From Anaerolineales bacterium HSG25 (GTDB lineage Bacteria > Chloroflexota > Anaerolineae > 4572-78 > J111): a stretch of 60,341 nt of DNA. Under the pieces are notes generated by a model. That model was not told where the DNA came from. It saw only the letters and a list, made by a program, of their open reading frames with translations, and ran no database searches. The position numbers and the translations under genes are program-made. Positions 15,692 to 25,238 of the stretch are shown piece by piece (position 1 is the first letter of the stretch; the number at the start of each line of letters is the position of its first letter). The stretch lies in the NCBI GenBank assembly GCA_030377865.1, contig JAUCGA010000024.1, positions 1 to 60,341 of the forward strand. Reading direction: 5' to 3'.

Positions 15692-16915
15692 ATGCAAACA
15701 CTATTCAAAATTCTGCTGACTATTGTATCAATCACCATTATCTTTATCGTCGGAATGGGAGCCGGATACGCACTCAACACCTATCTAGCCGACAATCAAC
15801 CCAGTGAGGCTAAAGCCGATAACTTCTCTATTTACTGGGAGACTTGGAACCGAGTCGAGCAACAGTTTTATGGTGAAATTCCATCCGAACCAGCCACCAC
15901 CTACGGCGCTATCAAAGGAGCTTTGGCGACGTTACACGATCCCTATACCGTCTTTATCGAGCCAGAACCAGCCGCGGCAGAAAAAGCTCATTTAGAAGGA
16001 CAGTTTGGCGGTATTGGCGCTTATGTGCGGGTCAACGAGTTTGGGCAAATCAGTCTCGACCCCATGCGAGACCGCCCCGCGGCCAACGCGGGCATGCAAG
16101 AGGGTGACATTCTGGTAGCGGTTGATGGGCAGTCGATTTTGGGTGAACGTCCCGCCGATGCAGAGCCAGACAGCCCGATTCCCGCAGGCATGTCGGTCGA
16201 TGAGGTAGTCAGCCTAATTCGGGGAGAGATTGGTACACAAGTTATTCTAACCGTCGAACGACAGGGAGAACAACTCGACCTGACCGTCGAGCGGGCGATT
16301 ATCGAAACACCGAGTGCTACATGGAACATGTTAGATGAAGACCCAACCATCGGTTATATCCGCCTGTCATCCTTTACCGAACGAAGCAACGAAGAGCTAA
16401 ACGATGCCTTTACCGAACTGTCGGAACAAGGGGCGGAAAAATATATTTTTGATTTACGCGGCAACGGTGGCGGATTGTTAGAAACGGCGATCGATGTTGC
16501 CAGTCAATTTTTGAGCGAGGGTCTAGTACTAATAGAAGACCGCAAAAATGACGGCGAACGCACCTACGAGGTGCGCTCCGGTGGCAAGGCTCTTTCTGAA
16601 GAAGTGGTACTGCTGATTGACGGCGGTACAGCCAGCGCCAGTGAAATCGTGGCCGGAGCGCTCAAAGATTATGACCGAGCTACTCTTATTGGCGAAAAAA
16701 GTTTTGGCAAAGGGAGTGTACAACTCATCTACGAACTATCTGATGCCTCTCGATTACATGTCACCGTTGCCAAATGGTTCACCCCTTTGCGTAACAAAAT
16801 CGACGGCGAAGGTCTCCAACCGGATATCGAAATCCTCTTCACCGAAGAAGACCATGCCGAAGGACGCGACCCGCAGTTAATCCGAGCCATTGAGTTTTTA
16901 CAGAATGGAGAATAA
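15692..16915 (+). CDS. C-terminal processing peptidase, S41 family (CtpA-like), first of a pair
   Basis: About 407 residues. An N-terminal membrane anchor (ILLTIVSITIIFIVGMGAGYAL) is followed by the S41 helical N-domain, a PDZ domain (FGGIGAYVRV...GDILVAVDGQ, about 90-190) and the protease core. The catalytic pair is Ser315 (in TASASEI) and Lys340 (SFGKGSVQ), spaced 25 residues as in the family. It degrades or trims extracytoplasmic proteins, often as quality control or in cell-wall enzyme processing. I prefer the ATG at 15692, which has AGGAA just upstream; an in-frame ATG at 15632 lies within the inserted R3 element. It overlaps the next gene, a paralogue, so the two are co-transcribed. Confidence 0.9.
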   Translation: MQTLFKILLTIVSITIIFIVGMGAGYALNTYLADNQPSEAKADNFSIYWETWNRVEQQFYGEIPSEPATTYGAIKGALATLHDPYTVFIEPEPAAAEKAHLEGQFGGIGAYVRVNEFGQISLDPMRDRPAANAGMQEGDILVAVDGQSILGERPADAEPDSPIPAGMSVDEVVSLIRGEIGTQVILTVERQGEQLDLTVERAIIETPSATWNMLDEDPTIGYIRLSSFTERSNEELNDAFTELSEQGAEKYIFDLRGNGGGLLETAIDVASQFLSEGLVLIEDRKNDGERTYEVRSGGKALSEEVVLLIDGGTASASEIVAGALKDYDRATLIGEKSFGKGSVQLIYELSDASRLHVTVAKWFTPLRNKIDGEGLQPDIEILFTEEDHAEGRDPQLIRAIEFLQNGE

Positions 16916-18188
16916 ATTGGCGTTCAACAATAAACAACAACCGCAACCAGCATGGCTCAAAATCTCGGCGGGGCTAACAGCTTTAATAATAGTGATGGGC
17001 TGTACCTTTATTAGCGGCATGCTGTTCCATGCCAATATCTACGCCCAAAGCGGCGCGCCTCGTCTCTCCATTGTCTCAGCCGCCGACTCAAGTGCCCCAT
17101 CAGGCGTGCCCAGTGTTAATGGCCCGGCCAACACTCCTAAATTCAATACCTTTTGGGAAGCTTGGTTCTTCTTAAATGAAGAGTTCTATGGTGATGTTCC
17201 GATTGATGATGAGCGGATGTATGGAGCGATTCGAGGCATGCTCAAAACGTTTGACGACCAGCACACTGCCTTCCTCGACCCAGTTCGAGCAGGTATCAAC
17301 AGAGAGAACATGGGCGGCAGTTTTGAAGGCATTGGCGCATCGCTCAGGCTTGACGATAGCGGTCAGTTGATGATTGCCGATCCCTTTCCTGACCGCCCGG
17401 CCATATTAGCCGGATTACGTCCGGGTGATATTATCCTCAAAATCGACGGGGAATCTGCTGATAGTTTAAGCCTGTACGAAGCAGTCTCTAAGATTCGTGG
17501 CCCGGCCAATACGCCAGTGGTGTTGACCATTTTTCGAGATGGTGAGTCGGCCCCGCTTGATGTGACTATAGTCCGCGCCAAAATTGAAATCGAGGTGGTA
17601 CAGGGCGAACTACTCTCGGACAAAGTCGCCCATATCCGCCTAACCACTTTTAACAATGGCGCGTCCGACAAAGTTTTGCGTGAGTTCCAGAATCTACAAA
17701 ATCAAGGCGCTAACCGAATCATTCTCGATTTACGCAGTAATCCCGGTGGTTTGTTGTCTGAGGCGGTTGATGTCAGCAGTCTGTTCGTCAACGGCCCGAT
17801 TACAGTCGAAAAAATGAAAGGCGGTAAAGAAAAAATCTTCACCTCCGATGATAGCCATCAGGGCGCGCTTGATGTGCCGTTGGTGGTCTTGGTCAATGCC
17901 GGAAGTGCCAGTGCCAGCGAGATTGTAGCCGGTGCCGTACAAGACACTCAACGAGGGTTGATTATCGGTGGGCAAACATTTGGTAAAGGCTCGGTGCAAA
18001 TTCCTCATAAACTACAAGATGGTTCGGAACTACGGGTGACCATTGCCGAATGGCTCACTCCGGCTCGTCGCCAAATTCATGGCGAAGGCATCAGCCCCGA
18101 TATTGTGGTCGAGATGAGTTTTGAAGATGTCAAGGCCGACCGTGACCCACAATTAGAAAGAGCTATTAGAGAAATTTTAGTACAGTGA
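16905..18188 (+). CDS. C-terminal processing peptidase, S41 family, second of a pair
   Basis: About 427 residues. N-terminal membrane anchor (AGLTALIIVMGCTFISGMLF), a low-complexity linker, then a PDZ domain (FEGIGASLRL...GDIILKIDG) and the S41 core with Ser336 (SASASEI) and Lys361 (TFGKGSVQ), again 25 apart. The C-terminus EGISPDIVVEM...RDPQLERAI matches its neighbour, so the two arose by duplication and then diverged, especially before the PDZ domain. The ATG at 16905 overlaps the end of the first peptidase gene by 11 bases, which implies translational coupling. They could act as a hetero-oligomer or on different substrates; this is inference. Confidence 0.88.
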   Translation: MENKLAFNNKQQPQPAWLKISAGLTALIIVMGCTFISGMLFHANIYAQSGAPRLSIVSAADSSAPSGVPSVNGPANTPKFNTFWEAWFFLNEEFYGDVPIDDERMYGAIRGMLKTFDDQHTAFLDPVRAGINRENMGGSFEGIGASLRLDDSGQLMIADPFPDRPAILAGLRPGDIILKIDGESADSLSLYEAVSKIRGPANTPVVLTIFRDGESAPLDVTIVRAKIEIEVVQGELLSDKVAHIRLTTFNNGASDKVLREFQNLQNQGANRIILDLRSNPGGLLSEAVDVSSLFVNGPITVEKMKGGKEKIFTSDDSHQGALDVPLVVLVNAGSASASEIVAGAVQDTQRGLIIGGQTFGKGSVQIPHKLQDGSELRVTIAEWLTPARRQIHGEGISPDIVVEMSFEDVKADRDPQLERAIREILVQ

Positions 18189-18266
18189 GATATGGAACGT
18201 GAGGCGTGAAACGTGAAACGTGTTGCGTATCTCACTTCCATTACGAATTACGAATTACGAGTAACT

Positions 18267-18725
18267 ATGAAAATAATTGCCACAAATAGAAAAGCTCGGC
18301 ATGACTATTTTATTGAAGATAGTTATGAAGCGGGCTTAGTTCTCCGAGGGAGCGAAATCAAATCAGTCCGAAGTGGGGAAATCAACCTAAAAGAGAGTTA
18401 CGCCGCCTTCCACGGTGACGAACTATGGTTGATGAATGCCCACATCGCCCCATACAAACCAGCCAGTCGCGAGAATCATGAGCCGCGTCGGCAACGAAAA
18501 TTGCTGTTGCATCGGCGACAGTTAAAGAAACTCAAGGATACCTTGCAACAAAAGGGGTTGACCTTAGTTCCGCTAAAAGTTTACCTAAAAAGCGGTCTCG
18601 CCAAAATCGAGCTAGGATTAGCACGTGGTAAGAAAAATTATGACAAACGAGAAACTCTCAGAAAACGAGATGATGATCGTCAAATTGAGCGTTCTTTAGG
18701 CCGTCGTACCAAAGGAAATTATTAA
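18267..18725 (+). CDS. smpB: SsrA-binding protein SmpB
   Basis: 152 residues, the normal SmpB length. Conserved blocks are NRKARHDYFIEDSYEAGLVLRGSEIKS, KESYAAFHGDELWL, HIAPY, the basic tail beginning KRETLRKRDDDR, and KIELGLARGKKNYDKR. SmpB binds tmRNA and the ribosome to rescue stalled translation. The tmRNA gene (ssrA) was not seen in this window. The ATG at 18267 gives the family's start MKIIATNRKARHDY; upstream in-frame codons are intergenic. It follows the peptidase pair by about 80 bases on the same strand and may share their transcript. Confidence 0.95.
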   Translation: MKIIATNRKARHDYFIEDSYEAGLVLRGSEIKSVRSGEINLKESYAAFHGDELWLMNAHIAPYKPASRENHEPRRQRKLLLHRRQLKKLKDTLQQKGLTLVPLKVYLKSGLAKIELGLARGKKNYDKRETLRKRDDDRQIERSLGRRTKGNY

Positions 18726-18749
18726 CAATATGGCGTTAGTCTCCGTTTC

Positions 18750-18845
18750 GGCCAAAGAGACCAGACCTTCAAGGAGCTTCGCACCTTGAAGGTCGTGGAG
18801 TCGTTCTCCTCCGAGGTGCGAAGCTCCTCGGAGGTGTTGGCCGAA
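18750..18845. repeat. R11 palindromic repeat
   Basis: TTTCGGCCAA...TTGGCCGAAA ends enclose AAGGAGCTTCGCACCTT and GAGGTGCGAAGCTCCTC, which are inverted relatives of one another. A degenerate relative is at 60006-60080. Next to it (18861-18879) is a partial R1 end, ACTTTACTGAACTTTTAT. Confidence 0.65.
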
Positions 18846-18921
18846 ACCATGACCATCACCTACTTTACTGAACTTTTATAAAAGTTTCGGTCTCTTTCCA
18901 TTTTCAATATAAAATCGAACC

Positions 18922-20241
18922 ATGTTTCTATTCAAAGATTACACCCCCCGTCCCTTAGAGATTATCGACACCACCTTACGGGAAGGGTCACAAAGTTCAC
19001 TGTTACACGACCATTACAAATATTTCTTTAACCAGCGGGACAAGGTCGAAATTGCCCGCGCCCTCATCATTTTTGGAGTCAAATTCATCGAGCTATTTTC
19101 ACCTCATGTGAGTCCACGTGAGAAGGATGATTTCGCGGCCATTAAAGCGATACGGGATGAGTTGATTATGCAAAAAGGGTACAGCTTTTTGTTGGCTCAT
19201 GTCCGCTGTCATCCTGATGATGTAGCCGCCGCCATTGAGGCTGGAGCCGACGGACTGAACATGTATATTGGCCTATCGGCCACAGCTCGAACCTACAGTC
19301 ATGGCAAAGATTTACTCACCATTATTCGTAGCGTGCGCCCCTTACTTGAAGATATTCGCAAAAATCATCCGAATCTAATTCTACGGTTCAGCGGTGAGGA
19401 TGCCTTCCGCACCTCTGAAGATGAACTATTTCAGGTATATGATGAGATTGTCCCTTATGTTGATCGTATCGGCACCCCAGACACAGTTGGCATCGCCACA
19501 CCAGTCAGTGTGGCCGAACGAGTACGATCGCTCCGCGAACGATACCCGACACTCGATTTGGAAGGCCATTTCCATGACGACCGCGGCTTCTCACTTGTCA
19601 ACGCTCTCGAAGCGGTTAAGGCTGGCATGCGCTATATGGATACCACGCTACTCGGTCTAGGCGACCGTTCCGGCATCACCTCCATGACCGCCCTACTATA
19701 CAATCTCTACATCGATAAAGATTACGACCATCTGGAAAGCTACCATCTACGTGGAGCCTACCCCATCAACGTTATGTTTGCCTCCAAACTTAAAAAATTA
19801 GTTCCGTCAAAAGAGCCGGTTAGTTTGACCAACCGTACCCACACCGCCGGAGTACATCAGAAGGCATTCCTCAACCATGCCTCAACTTATGAAGCTTTTC
19901 CACTTGACCAGTTTGGGGTCAGCGAGTCGGAGGTTCTGCTTGGCCCGCTAAGCGGCTGGAATATCGTCTACTATTTCTTAAAAGAGATTAAATACTACAA
20001 TATCGACGAAGCGACCGCCCGTCAGATTACCAAATTATTCAAAGATCGCATCTATAACCTTGGGCCTGATGATTCACCGACCCAACTGCTGATTGAGATT
20101 GCCGAAGATGAGTTCGGTTTGACTCGCATCAGCATCCCCAACCAGTTTAAGGATAATATTGTTCAACTGATGACTGAAGTTCCGACTGATGAAACAACTG
20201 AAACCAGTCGAGAAACAGCGGTCAGCTTAAAACGTAAGTGA
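18922..20241 (+). CDS. Pyruvate carboxyltransferase (HMGL-like) family enzyme, homocitrate/isopropylmalate/Re-citrate synthase type
   Basis: 439 residues. A TIM-barrel start IIDTTLREGSQSS (acetyl-CoA transferase signature) is followed by ELFSPHVSPREKDD, a metal-binding GHFHDDRG (His216 and His218) and TAGVHQKAF. The family condenses acetyl-CoA with a 2-oxo acid. The REGSQ and SPHVSP motifs are closer to homocitrate or Re-citrate synthases than to plain LeuA, and no C-terminal LeuA regulatory domain is present. With the aconitase-family gene two places downstream it would fit a 2-oxoadipate, lysine or citrate route, but the substrate cannot be fixed from sequence alone. A TAAAAT box at 18910-18915 puts the transcript start at the ATG, and there is no ribosome-binding site, so it may be leaderless. 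Confidence 0.8.
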   Translation: MFLFKDYTPRPLEIIDTTLREGSQSSLLHDHYKYFFNQRDKVEIARALIIFGVKFIELFSPHVSPREKDDFAAIKAIRDELIMQKGYSFLLAHVRCHPDDVAAAIEAGADGLNMYIGLSATARTYSHGKDLLTIIRSVRPLLEDIRKNHPNLILRFSGEDAFRTSEDELFQVYDEIVPYVDRIGTPDTVGIATPVSVAERVRSLRERYPTLDLEGHFHDDRGFSLVNALEAVKAGMRYMDTTLLGLGDRSGITSMTALLYNLYIDKDYDHLESYHLRGAYPINVMFASKLKKLVPSKEPVSLTNRTHTAGVHQKAFLNHASTYEAFPLDQFGVSESEVLLGPLSGWNIVYYFLKEIKYYNIDEATARQITKLFKDRIYNLGPDDSPTQLLIEIAEDEFGLTRISIPNQFKDNIVQLMTEVPTDETTETSRETAVSLKRK

Positions 20242-20248
20242 GGTGTCT

Positions 20249-20980
20249 ATGAGTGTCGCTATTTTAGAGCCAATTGTTGAATACGAGCCAATTTTGTATC
20301 CTGACAGTGATGGATTACCTATGGCCGATAATACTAAACAGTTTGATTGGATTGTAAAGATTAAACTGGGGTTGGAGAACCTATTTCGAGATAATCCCAA
20401 CATATTTGTGGCTGGCGATTTGCTGTGGTATCCAGTGCAAGGGAACAATAAAATCCGCCGTGCGCCCGATGCAATGGTGGCTTTTGGTCGTCCGAAAGGG
20501 CATCGCGGTTCCTACCAACAATGGAAGGAAGCGAATATTGCCCCACACGTGGTCTTTGAGGTACTCTCCCCTAGCATCACCACCCCAGAGATGAAACAGA
20601 AGTTCCAATTTTACACCGATTACGAAGTCGAAGAGTATTACATCTACGACCCCGATCATGGCACGCTCAAAGGATATAAACGGGTCGGGCAAACGCTAGA
20701 GCGGATACTGAGCATGCGTGGTTGGGTCAGCCCTCGACTAGGAGTACGATTTGACCTAGATGGCCTCGATTTGTGCCTTTACTATCCTAATGGTCGCCCG
20801 TTTGAATCGTATCTTGAGATCGCTCGTCGGGCTGACAGAGCGAAGGCCCGTCGTCAAGAAGCCGAAGCCAGAGCCATCGCCGAGACGAGGGCCGATATGG
20901 AAACCAAAGCCAGAGTCATCGCCGAGGCTCGGATACGAGAGTTGGAAGCAAAATTAAAGCAGTTAGAGGGATCGTCATGA
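20249..20980 (+). CDS. Uma2-family (DUF820) restriction-endonuclease-like protein
   Basis: About 243 residues. The Uma2 core is seen as [11 protein letters not shown] and [10 protein letters not shown] with [21 protein letters not shown], the PD-(D/E)XK-like arrangement of the family. It ends in a charged Ala/Glu/Arg coiled coil (about 190-240). The function of Uma2 proteins is uncertain; they are abundant in cyanobacteria and Chloroflexota and proposed nucleases. The ATG at 20249 with upstream GAGG is preferred to the in-frame GTG at 20243. It lies only seven bases after the synthase stop, and its stop overlaps the next start (ATGA), so it is embedded in a metabolic operon, which is odd for a nuclease. 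Confidence 0.85.
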   Translation: MSVAILEPIVEYEPILYPDSDGLPMADNTKQFDWIVKIKLGLENLFRDNPNIFVAGDLLWYPVQGNNKIRRAPDAMVAFGRPKGHRGSYQQWKEANIAPHVVFEVLSPSITTPEMKQKFQFYTDYEVEEYYIYDPDHGTLKGYKRVGQTLERILSMRGWVSPRLGVRFDLDGLDLCLYYPNGRPFESYLEIARRADRAKARRQEAEARAIAETRADMETKARVIAEARIRELEAKLKQLEGSS

Positions 20981-22260
20981 GACAGACGTTTGCCCAAAAA
21001 ATTCTGGCTCACAACGCCGGACTGAGTCAAGTCACGCCCGGCCAAATTATTGATGCTACCCCGACCGTGGCTCTGAGCCATGACAATAGCGCGGCCATTG
21101 CCAAAATATTTCGTACCATCGGTATAGAACGGGTCAAACATCCTGGTCGCCTAGCGATAACACTCGACCATGCCGCTCCACCGCCAACGACTAAGCATGC
21201 TCAAAATCATGCTGAGATTCGGCAATTTGTGGCAGAACAGGGAATTAGTAATTTTTTTGATGTGGGGCGCGGTATCTGCCATCAAGTACTATGCGAGGAA
21301 GGGCTTATCATGCCCGGTACACTTTTATTAGGGGCTGACAGTCACTCGACCCATTATGGTGCGCTTGGAGCATTTGGGGCGGGAGTCGGTCGGAGCGAGA
21401 TGGCCGCGATTTGGGCTACTGGTCAAATGTGGCTCAGAGTGCCACAATCAATCAAAATCTCTTTAACCGGACAGTTTAAGCCTTGGATAACCACTAAGGA
21501 TATTGCGCTATTTATCATTGGGCAGTTGGGTGCGGATGGTGGACTATATGCTAGTATTGAGTTTCATGGTCAGGCGATTCAGCACCTCAGCATGGCTAGC
21601 CGGTTTGTGCTACCTAATATGATGGCTGAGATGGGAGTCAAAAATGCATGGCTGGCTCAAGATGAGACCACGTTTGACTGGTTGGTTGAGGCTACCAATC
21701 ACCCTCATAAACGGGTAGTTTGGCAGGCCACGAGTCGAGCTTTATGGCCGGATGAAGGGGCGAACTATTTGGCCGAACATACGTTTGAGGCGGATAGCAT
21801 CGAGGCGCAGGTGGCTTGTCCGCATACGGTGGACAACGTCAAGCCAATTAGTGACCTGCGCGGTACACCTGTCAACCAAGCCTTTCTTGGTACTTGTACC
21901 AATGGTCGGTTAGAGGATTTAGCGATTGCGGCAAAAGTTCTGGAAGGAAAACATGTTGCCAAAGGTACTCGTCTGTTGGTGATTCCAGCCTCCTCGCAGG
22001 TTTATCTGGAGGCGCTCAGAGCGGGTTATGTGGAGACATTACTCGTCGCGGGGGCAGTGTTTGAATCGCCCGGTTGTGGGCCGTGCATGGGTAATCACAT
22101 GGGCATCCCTGCTCCCGGTGAGGTGACTATCAGCACCGCTAACCGAAACTTTCAGGGGCGCATGGGTACTCGTGATTCTGAGGTGTATCTGGCCTCGCCT
22201 GCGGTAGTGGCCGCGAGCGCCATTACCGGAACTATTACCCCACCAGAGGATGTGGTGTGA
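20977..22260 (+). CDS. Aconitase-family large subunit (3-isopropylmalate dehydratase / homoaconitase type)
   Basis: 427 residues, the length of LeuC2/HacA-type large subunits. Conserved features are [49 protein letters not shown] and the three [4Fe-4S] ligands Cys307 (GTCTNGR), Cys367 and Cys370 (GCGPCMG). It isomerises a hydroxy-dicarboxylate such as isopropylmalate, homocitrate or citrate. A separate small swivelling subunit (LeuD/HacB) is needed by this class, but the next gene is VanZ, so that partner must lie elsewhere. It overlaps the Uma2 gene by four bases. With the synthase at 18922 it probably makes up two consecutive steps of one pathway. Confidence 0.88.
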   Translation: MRQTFAQKILAHNAGLSQVTPGQIIDATPTVALSHDNSAAIAKIFRTIGIERVKHPGRLAITLDHAAPPPTTKHAQNHAEIRQFVAEQGISNFFDVGRGICHQVLCEEGLIMPGTLLLGADSHSTHYGALGAFGAGVGRSEMAAIWATGQMWLRVPQSIKISLTGQFKPWITTKDIALFIIGQLGADGGLYASIEFHGQAIQHLSMASRFVLPNMMAEMGVKNAWLAQDETTFDWLVEATNHPHKRVVWQATSRALWPDEGANYLAEHTFEADSIEAQVACPHTVDNVKPISDLRGTPVNQAFLGTCTNGRLEDLAIAAKVLEGKHVAKGTRLLVIPASSQVYLEALRAGYVETLLVAGAVFESPGCGPCMGNHMGIPAPGEVTISTANRNFQGRMGTRDSEVYLASPAVVAASAITGTITPPEDVV

Positions 22261-22775
22261 AATGGGCTATGACCAATCAACAAAGTTTTTTTAAGCGATG
22301 GCCGTGGTTACTGCTGACCGTAGTCACGACCATCCTGCTTTTGTATATGACCCTGTATTCTTGGCGACACTCGCTCAGAAATGATGTTAACCTAATCCCA
22401 TTGGCTCACAAAGCTTTGGCTATTCATTGTTTAACAACCGACACTTGTCACAATTCTTATCGAACCGTACGCTATTTAGTGGTAGATTTAGTCGGCAACG
22501 TGGTTGTTTTTGTCCCTTTAGGTTTGGGTTTAGCCGGACTGATTCACAGAGAGCAGTGGCAAACTACCTTTATCATCGTCATGATCAGTGGATTTATTCT
22601 CAGTTTTACAATTGAAACCTTGCAATTAATGATCCCCAGTCGAGCTAGTGATGTTGATGATTTAATTTTTAACACGCTTGGCGCGACCATTGGGGTATCA
22701 ATCTATCTTAGTTACCGTTTTATTTACGATTTAGGTGTTACGAACTGGCAAGAAACCGTAACATCTAAATCGTGA
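22257..22775 (+). CDS. VanZ-like membrane protein
   Basis: 172 residues with four predicted membrane helices. The VanZ signature is present: NLIPL early, a central [16 protein letters not shown] helix, and [27 protein letters not shown] near the end. VanZ-family proteins affect the cell envelope and antibiotic tolerance by an unclear mechanism. The GTG at 22257 overlaps the preceding stop; the in-frame ATG at 22269 is an alternative start. Being coupled to the metabolic genes upstream and followed by a membrane glycosyltransferase, it may serve envelope biosynthesis (inference). Confidence 0.85.
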   Translation: MKWAMTNQQSFFKRWPWLLLTVVTTILLLYMTLYSWRHSLRNDVNLIPLAHKALAIHCLTTDTCHNSYRTVRYLVVDLVGNVVVFVPLGLGLAGLIHREQWQTTFIIVMISGFILSFTIETLQLMIPSRASDVDDLIFNTLGATIGVSIYLSYRFIYDLGVTNWQETVTSKS

Positions 22776-22791
22776 ATCACTATTAACCTGT

Positions 22792-23742
22792 ATGTCTAAC
22801 TTCCGTTATTCTATTGTTGCCCCCTGTTATAATGAAGAAGAAAACCTCAACGAACTATACCGCCGTATTACCGAGGTGATGGAGCAAACCCAAGAGAGTT
22901 GGGAATTGGTGCTGGTTAATGATGGTAGTGCCGACCGAACGCTCGACCTGATGATTGACCTGCATGCTCAGGATTCTCGGGTCCATTATATTAACTTTGC
23001 TCGGAATTTTGGGCATCAAATTGCGGTAACCGCAGGCATGGATTATGCTCAAGGTGAAGCGATCGTTTTGATTGATGCTGATTTGCAAGACCCACCAGAG
23101 CTAATACTGGAAATGATCAAAAAATGGCGTGATGGTTACATGGTCATCTATGCCAAACGCTCTGAACGCAAGGGAGAAACTTGGTTCAAGATATGGACAG
23201 CAAAGCTATTTTATCGTATCATTTACAGTATCACCGATATTCATATTCCGCTTGATACCGGTGATTTCCGGTTGATGGATCGTAAAGTAGTGGATACTAT
23301 GAAACACATGCCCGAACGGAATCGCTTTATTCGGGGCATGACGAGTTGGGTCGGTTTCAAGCAAACTGGGGTGGAGTATGTGCGCGAAGAACGGTTTGCA
23401 GGCGAAACTAACTACCCGTTTCGACGGATGCTCAAGTTTGCAGTAACAGCTATTACTGGATTTAGCCATGTACCGTTACAGATGGCGATGGTACTTGGCT
23501 TTTTTGTGGCCGTTTTAAGTGTTATCAGTATTTTGGCTGTTACTATCGCTCGTTTTTTTGGTGGGGAAGCGATATTCGGCGGTCAGGCAACGACGTTAGT
23601 CACGGTATTGTTTTTAGGCGGCGTACAGCTTATCTCGTTGGGTATTATTGGCGAATATCTGGGGCGAATTTATGATGAAGTGAAAGCTCGTCCCATGTAT
23701 GTGGTTCATAAAGCGGTTGGGTTTGAGAATACACCAGAATAG
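22792..23742 (+). CDS. Polyprenyl-phosphate glycosyltransferase, GT2 family with C-terminal membrane helices
   Basis: 316 residues. A GT-A fold with the start YSIVAPCYNEEENL, LVNDGSADRTL, the metal/nucleotide motif IDADLQDPPELI and TGDFRLMDRKV. The C-terminus carries two membrane helices (LQMAMVLGFFVAVLSVISIL and TTLVTVLFLGGVQLISLGIIG) ending in EYLGRIYDEVKARPMYVV. This is the layout of GtrB/ArnC/DPM1-like enzymes that load a sugar onto undecaprenyl or dolichyl phosphate. A GT-C-like membrane protein that might use such a donor is at 39.4 kb. The start ATG is 17 bases after the VanZ stop. Confidence 0.9.
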   Translation: MSNFRYSIVAPCYNEEENLNELYRRITEVMEQTQESWELVLVNDGSADRTLDLMIDLHAQDSRVHYINFARNFGHQIAVTAGMDYAQGEAIVLIDADLQDPPELILEMIKKWRDGYMVIYAKRSERKGETWFKIWTAKLFYRIIYSITDIHIPLDTGDFRLMDRKVVDTMKHMPERNRFIRGMTSWVGFKQTGVEYVREERFAGETNYPFRRMLKFAVTAITGFSHVPLQMAMVLGFFVAVLSVISILAVTIARFFGGEAIFGGQATTLVTVLFLGGVQLISLGIIGEYLGRIYDEVKARPMYVVHKAVGFENTPE

Positions 23743-23762
23743 AACATCCTGTCACAAAAACT

Positions 23763-24221
23763 ATGATTATCTATCCCGACGACCGTGTGCTGATTGCAGT
23801 CATGAACAATCAAACTGATTGGCAACGGGTACAAGACGAGGGCTGGTATCGCTTACCGGCTAAAAAAGCGCCTCCTCAAACACCCAATTTCGATTGGCTA
23901 GCCTTCTATTTTACCCAAGCCTTTGGCAACAATAAGTGGGCCATCCATTATTATGCCCCCATTCAGGGGCATGAGTTGGTGACTCGACAAGACCTGATTC
24001 CCACCGAAGCGAACCACCGACGAGCCAAGGAGTGGTATTATCGGCTGTCGCTGGGTAAGATACACCATAAAATTCCACCGATCATTGCCGAACGACGACG
24101 GCGTATCACTTTCATTGCCACCACCGGTGATCGGTTCGAGGATGCGAGTGAGGTAGGCGATTTACTGCAAGACTATTCTCCCCAAGGAGTACCCTATGTG
24201 GTACTAAAAGAAGAGTTGTGA
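23763..24221 (+). CDS. Conserved hypothetical protein with RVLIAV...WYRLP signature
   Basis: 152 residues, soluble, no signal peptide or membrane helix. I do not recognise a named domain. Features are an N-terminal RVLIAVMNNQTDWQRVQDEGWYRLP, a central LAFYFTQAFG and INYYA-like IHYYAP, and a basic IAERRRRITF. This mix of aromatic and basic residues suggests nucleic-acid or nuclease-associated function, but that is speculation. It lies 21 bases after the glycosyltransferase and 13 before the ABC gene on the same strand. No clear ribosome-binding site precedes the ATG. Confidence 0.65.
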   Translation: MIIYPDDRVLIAVMNNQTDWQRVQDEGWYRLPAKKAPPQTPNFDWLAFYFTQAFGNNKWAIHYYAPIQGHELVTRQDLIPTEANHRRAKEWYYRLSLGKIHHKIPPIIAERRRRITFIATTGDRFEDASEVGDLLQDYSPQGVPYVVLKEEL

Positions 24222-24233
24222 GGTTATATAACT

Positions 24234-25010
24234 ATGTTCAAACGCTGGTTTGGTCGAAATAAAGCAAGTAACGGTAAAAATGGGAATAAACAAACTGATT
24301 CTCTGATTGAGCTAAATGATGTCGTAAAAATATACGAAAGTGCGGCTGGTAAATTTATAGCACTTAAGGGCGTTGATTTGACGGTCAACAAAGGCGAATT
24401 TGTCTCTGTGGTTGGTAAATCAGGTAGCGGCAAATCGACGTTAATTAATATGTTGACCGGCATAGACCGTCCAACTTCGGGAACGGTCTACGTCGGAGAT
24501 ACGGCTGTTCATACGCTCAGCGAGGGACAGATGGCGGTTTGGCGAGGCAAGGACATGGGAATTGTGTTTCAGTTTTTCCAACTTTTGCCAACCCTGACCT
24601 TAGTCGAAAACATCATGCTCCCCATGGATTTTTGTAACATGTACAGCTTTCGGGAGCGGGAATCACGTGCCATGACTCTGCTAGAACAGGTTGATGTGGT
24701 CGAGCATGCCTACAAACTACCAACCGCCATTTCGGGGGGACAGCAACAACGTGTGGCCATAGCTCGAGCTTTAGCCAACGACCCACCCATTTTGGTTGCG
24801 GATGAACCAACCGGAAACCTCGATTCAAAAACAACGGAGTCGATTCTGCGCCTGTTCAAACGCTTGGTCAGCAAAGGTAAGACGATTTTAATGGTGACGC
24901 ATGATAACGATTTAGCTCGGCAGGGCACGCGTCTCATTACTATTTCTGACGGGGAGATTGAGGGAGATGAGACATTGCTCCAATCGACTAAAGAATGGAA
25001 TGACCAATAA
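24234..25010 (+). CDS. ABC transporter ATP-binding protein, LolD/MacB type
   Basis: 258 residues. Walker [11 protein letters not shown]-loop [11 protein letters not shown], signature [14 protein letters not shown], Walker [16 protein letters not shown] and switch His in MVTHD. The [21 protein letters not shown] segment and TGNLD motif are typical of the MacB/LolD/FtsE-like group that drives membrane-associated export or lipoprotein release rather than solute import. An extra basic N-terminal stretch of about 25 residues precedes the domain. No permease gene is adjacent, so the partner is elsewhere or was lost. The start has GTGAGG upstream. Confidence 0.9.
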   Translation: MFKRWFGRNKASNGKNGNKQTDSLIELNDVVKIYESAAGKFIALKGVDLTVNKGEFVSVVGKSGSGKSTLINMLTGIDRPTSGTVYVGDTAVHTLSEGQMAVWRGKDMGIVFQFFQLLPTLTLVENIMLPMDFCNMYSFRERESRAMTLLEQVDVVEHAYKLPTAISGGQQQRVAIARALANDPPILVADEPTGNLDSKTTESILRLFKRLVSKGKTILMVTHDNDLARQGTRLITISDGEIEGDETLLQSTKEWNDQ

Positions 25011-25016
25011 TTACCA

Positions 25017-25185
25017 CTGAGGCAATTCCAAGAAAATAAATCTCCCAAATTGAGCAGAGTCTCTACCCCCCTCAGTCCCCCCTTCTAGGGGGGAAGCGGC
25101 TCCTCCCCCTAGAAGGGGGGACTGAGGGGGGGTAGAGTGTCACAATGGTTTTGGGAGGTTTTAAATTCTGGAACTTCCTGATGTA
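25017..25185. repeat. R9 repeat with an R8 palindrome inside it
   Basis: Outer inverted ends CAATTCC...AAATCTCCCAAA and TTTTGGGAGGTTTTAAATT...GGAACT (R9) enclose the R8 palindrome at about 25063-25138 (TCTACCCCCCTCAGTCCC...GGGGGGGTAGA). R9 relatives are at 55.7 and 58.1 kb. Confidence 0.65.
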
Positions 25186-25198
25186 CTATCATAAAAAC

Positions 25199-25226
25199 AG
25201 CCCGTTTCTTAACTGAAACGGGCTTA
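25199..25226 (+). terminator. Hairpin AGCCCGTTTC/GAAACGGGCT
   Basis: Perfect 10-bp stem with a short loop (TTAACT), followed by TTATT. It could end the operon that closes with the ABC gene, although the T-run is weak. Confidence 0.45.
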
Positions 25227-25238
25227 TTAGATTCCATC

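Noticed and set aside
18726..18921. tmRNA gene next to smpB
   Set aside because: No tRNA-like acceptor ends or tag-peptide frame could be seen; the gap holds an R11 palindrome and a partial R1 end.
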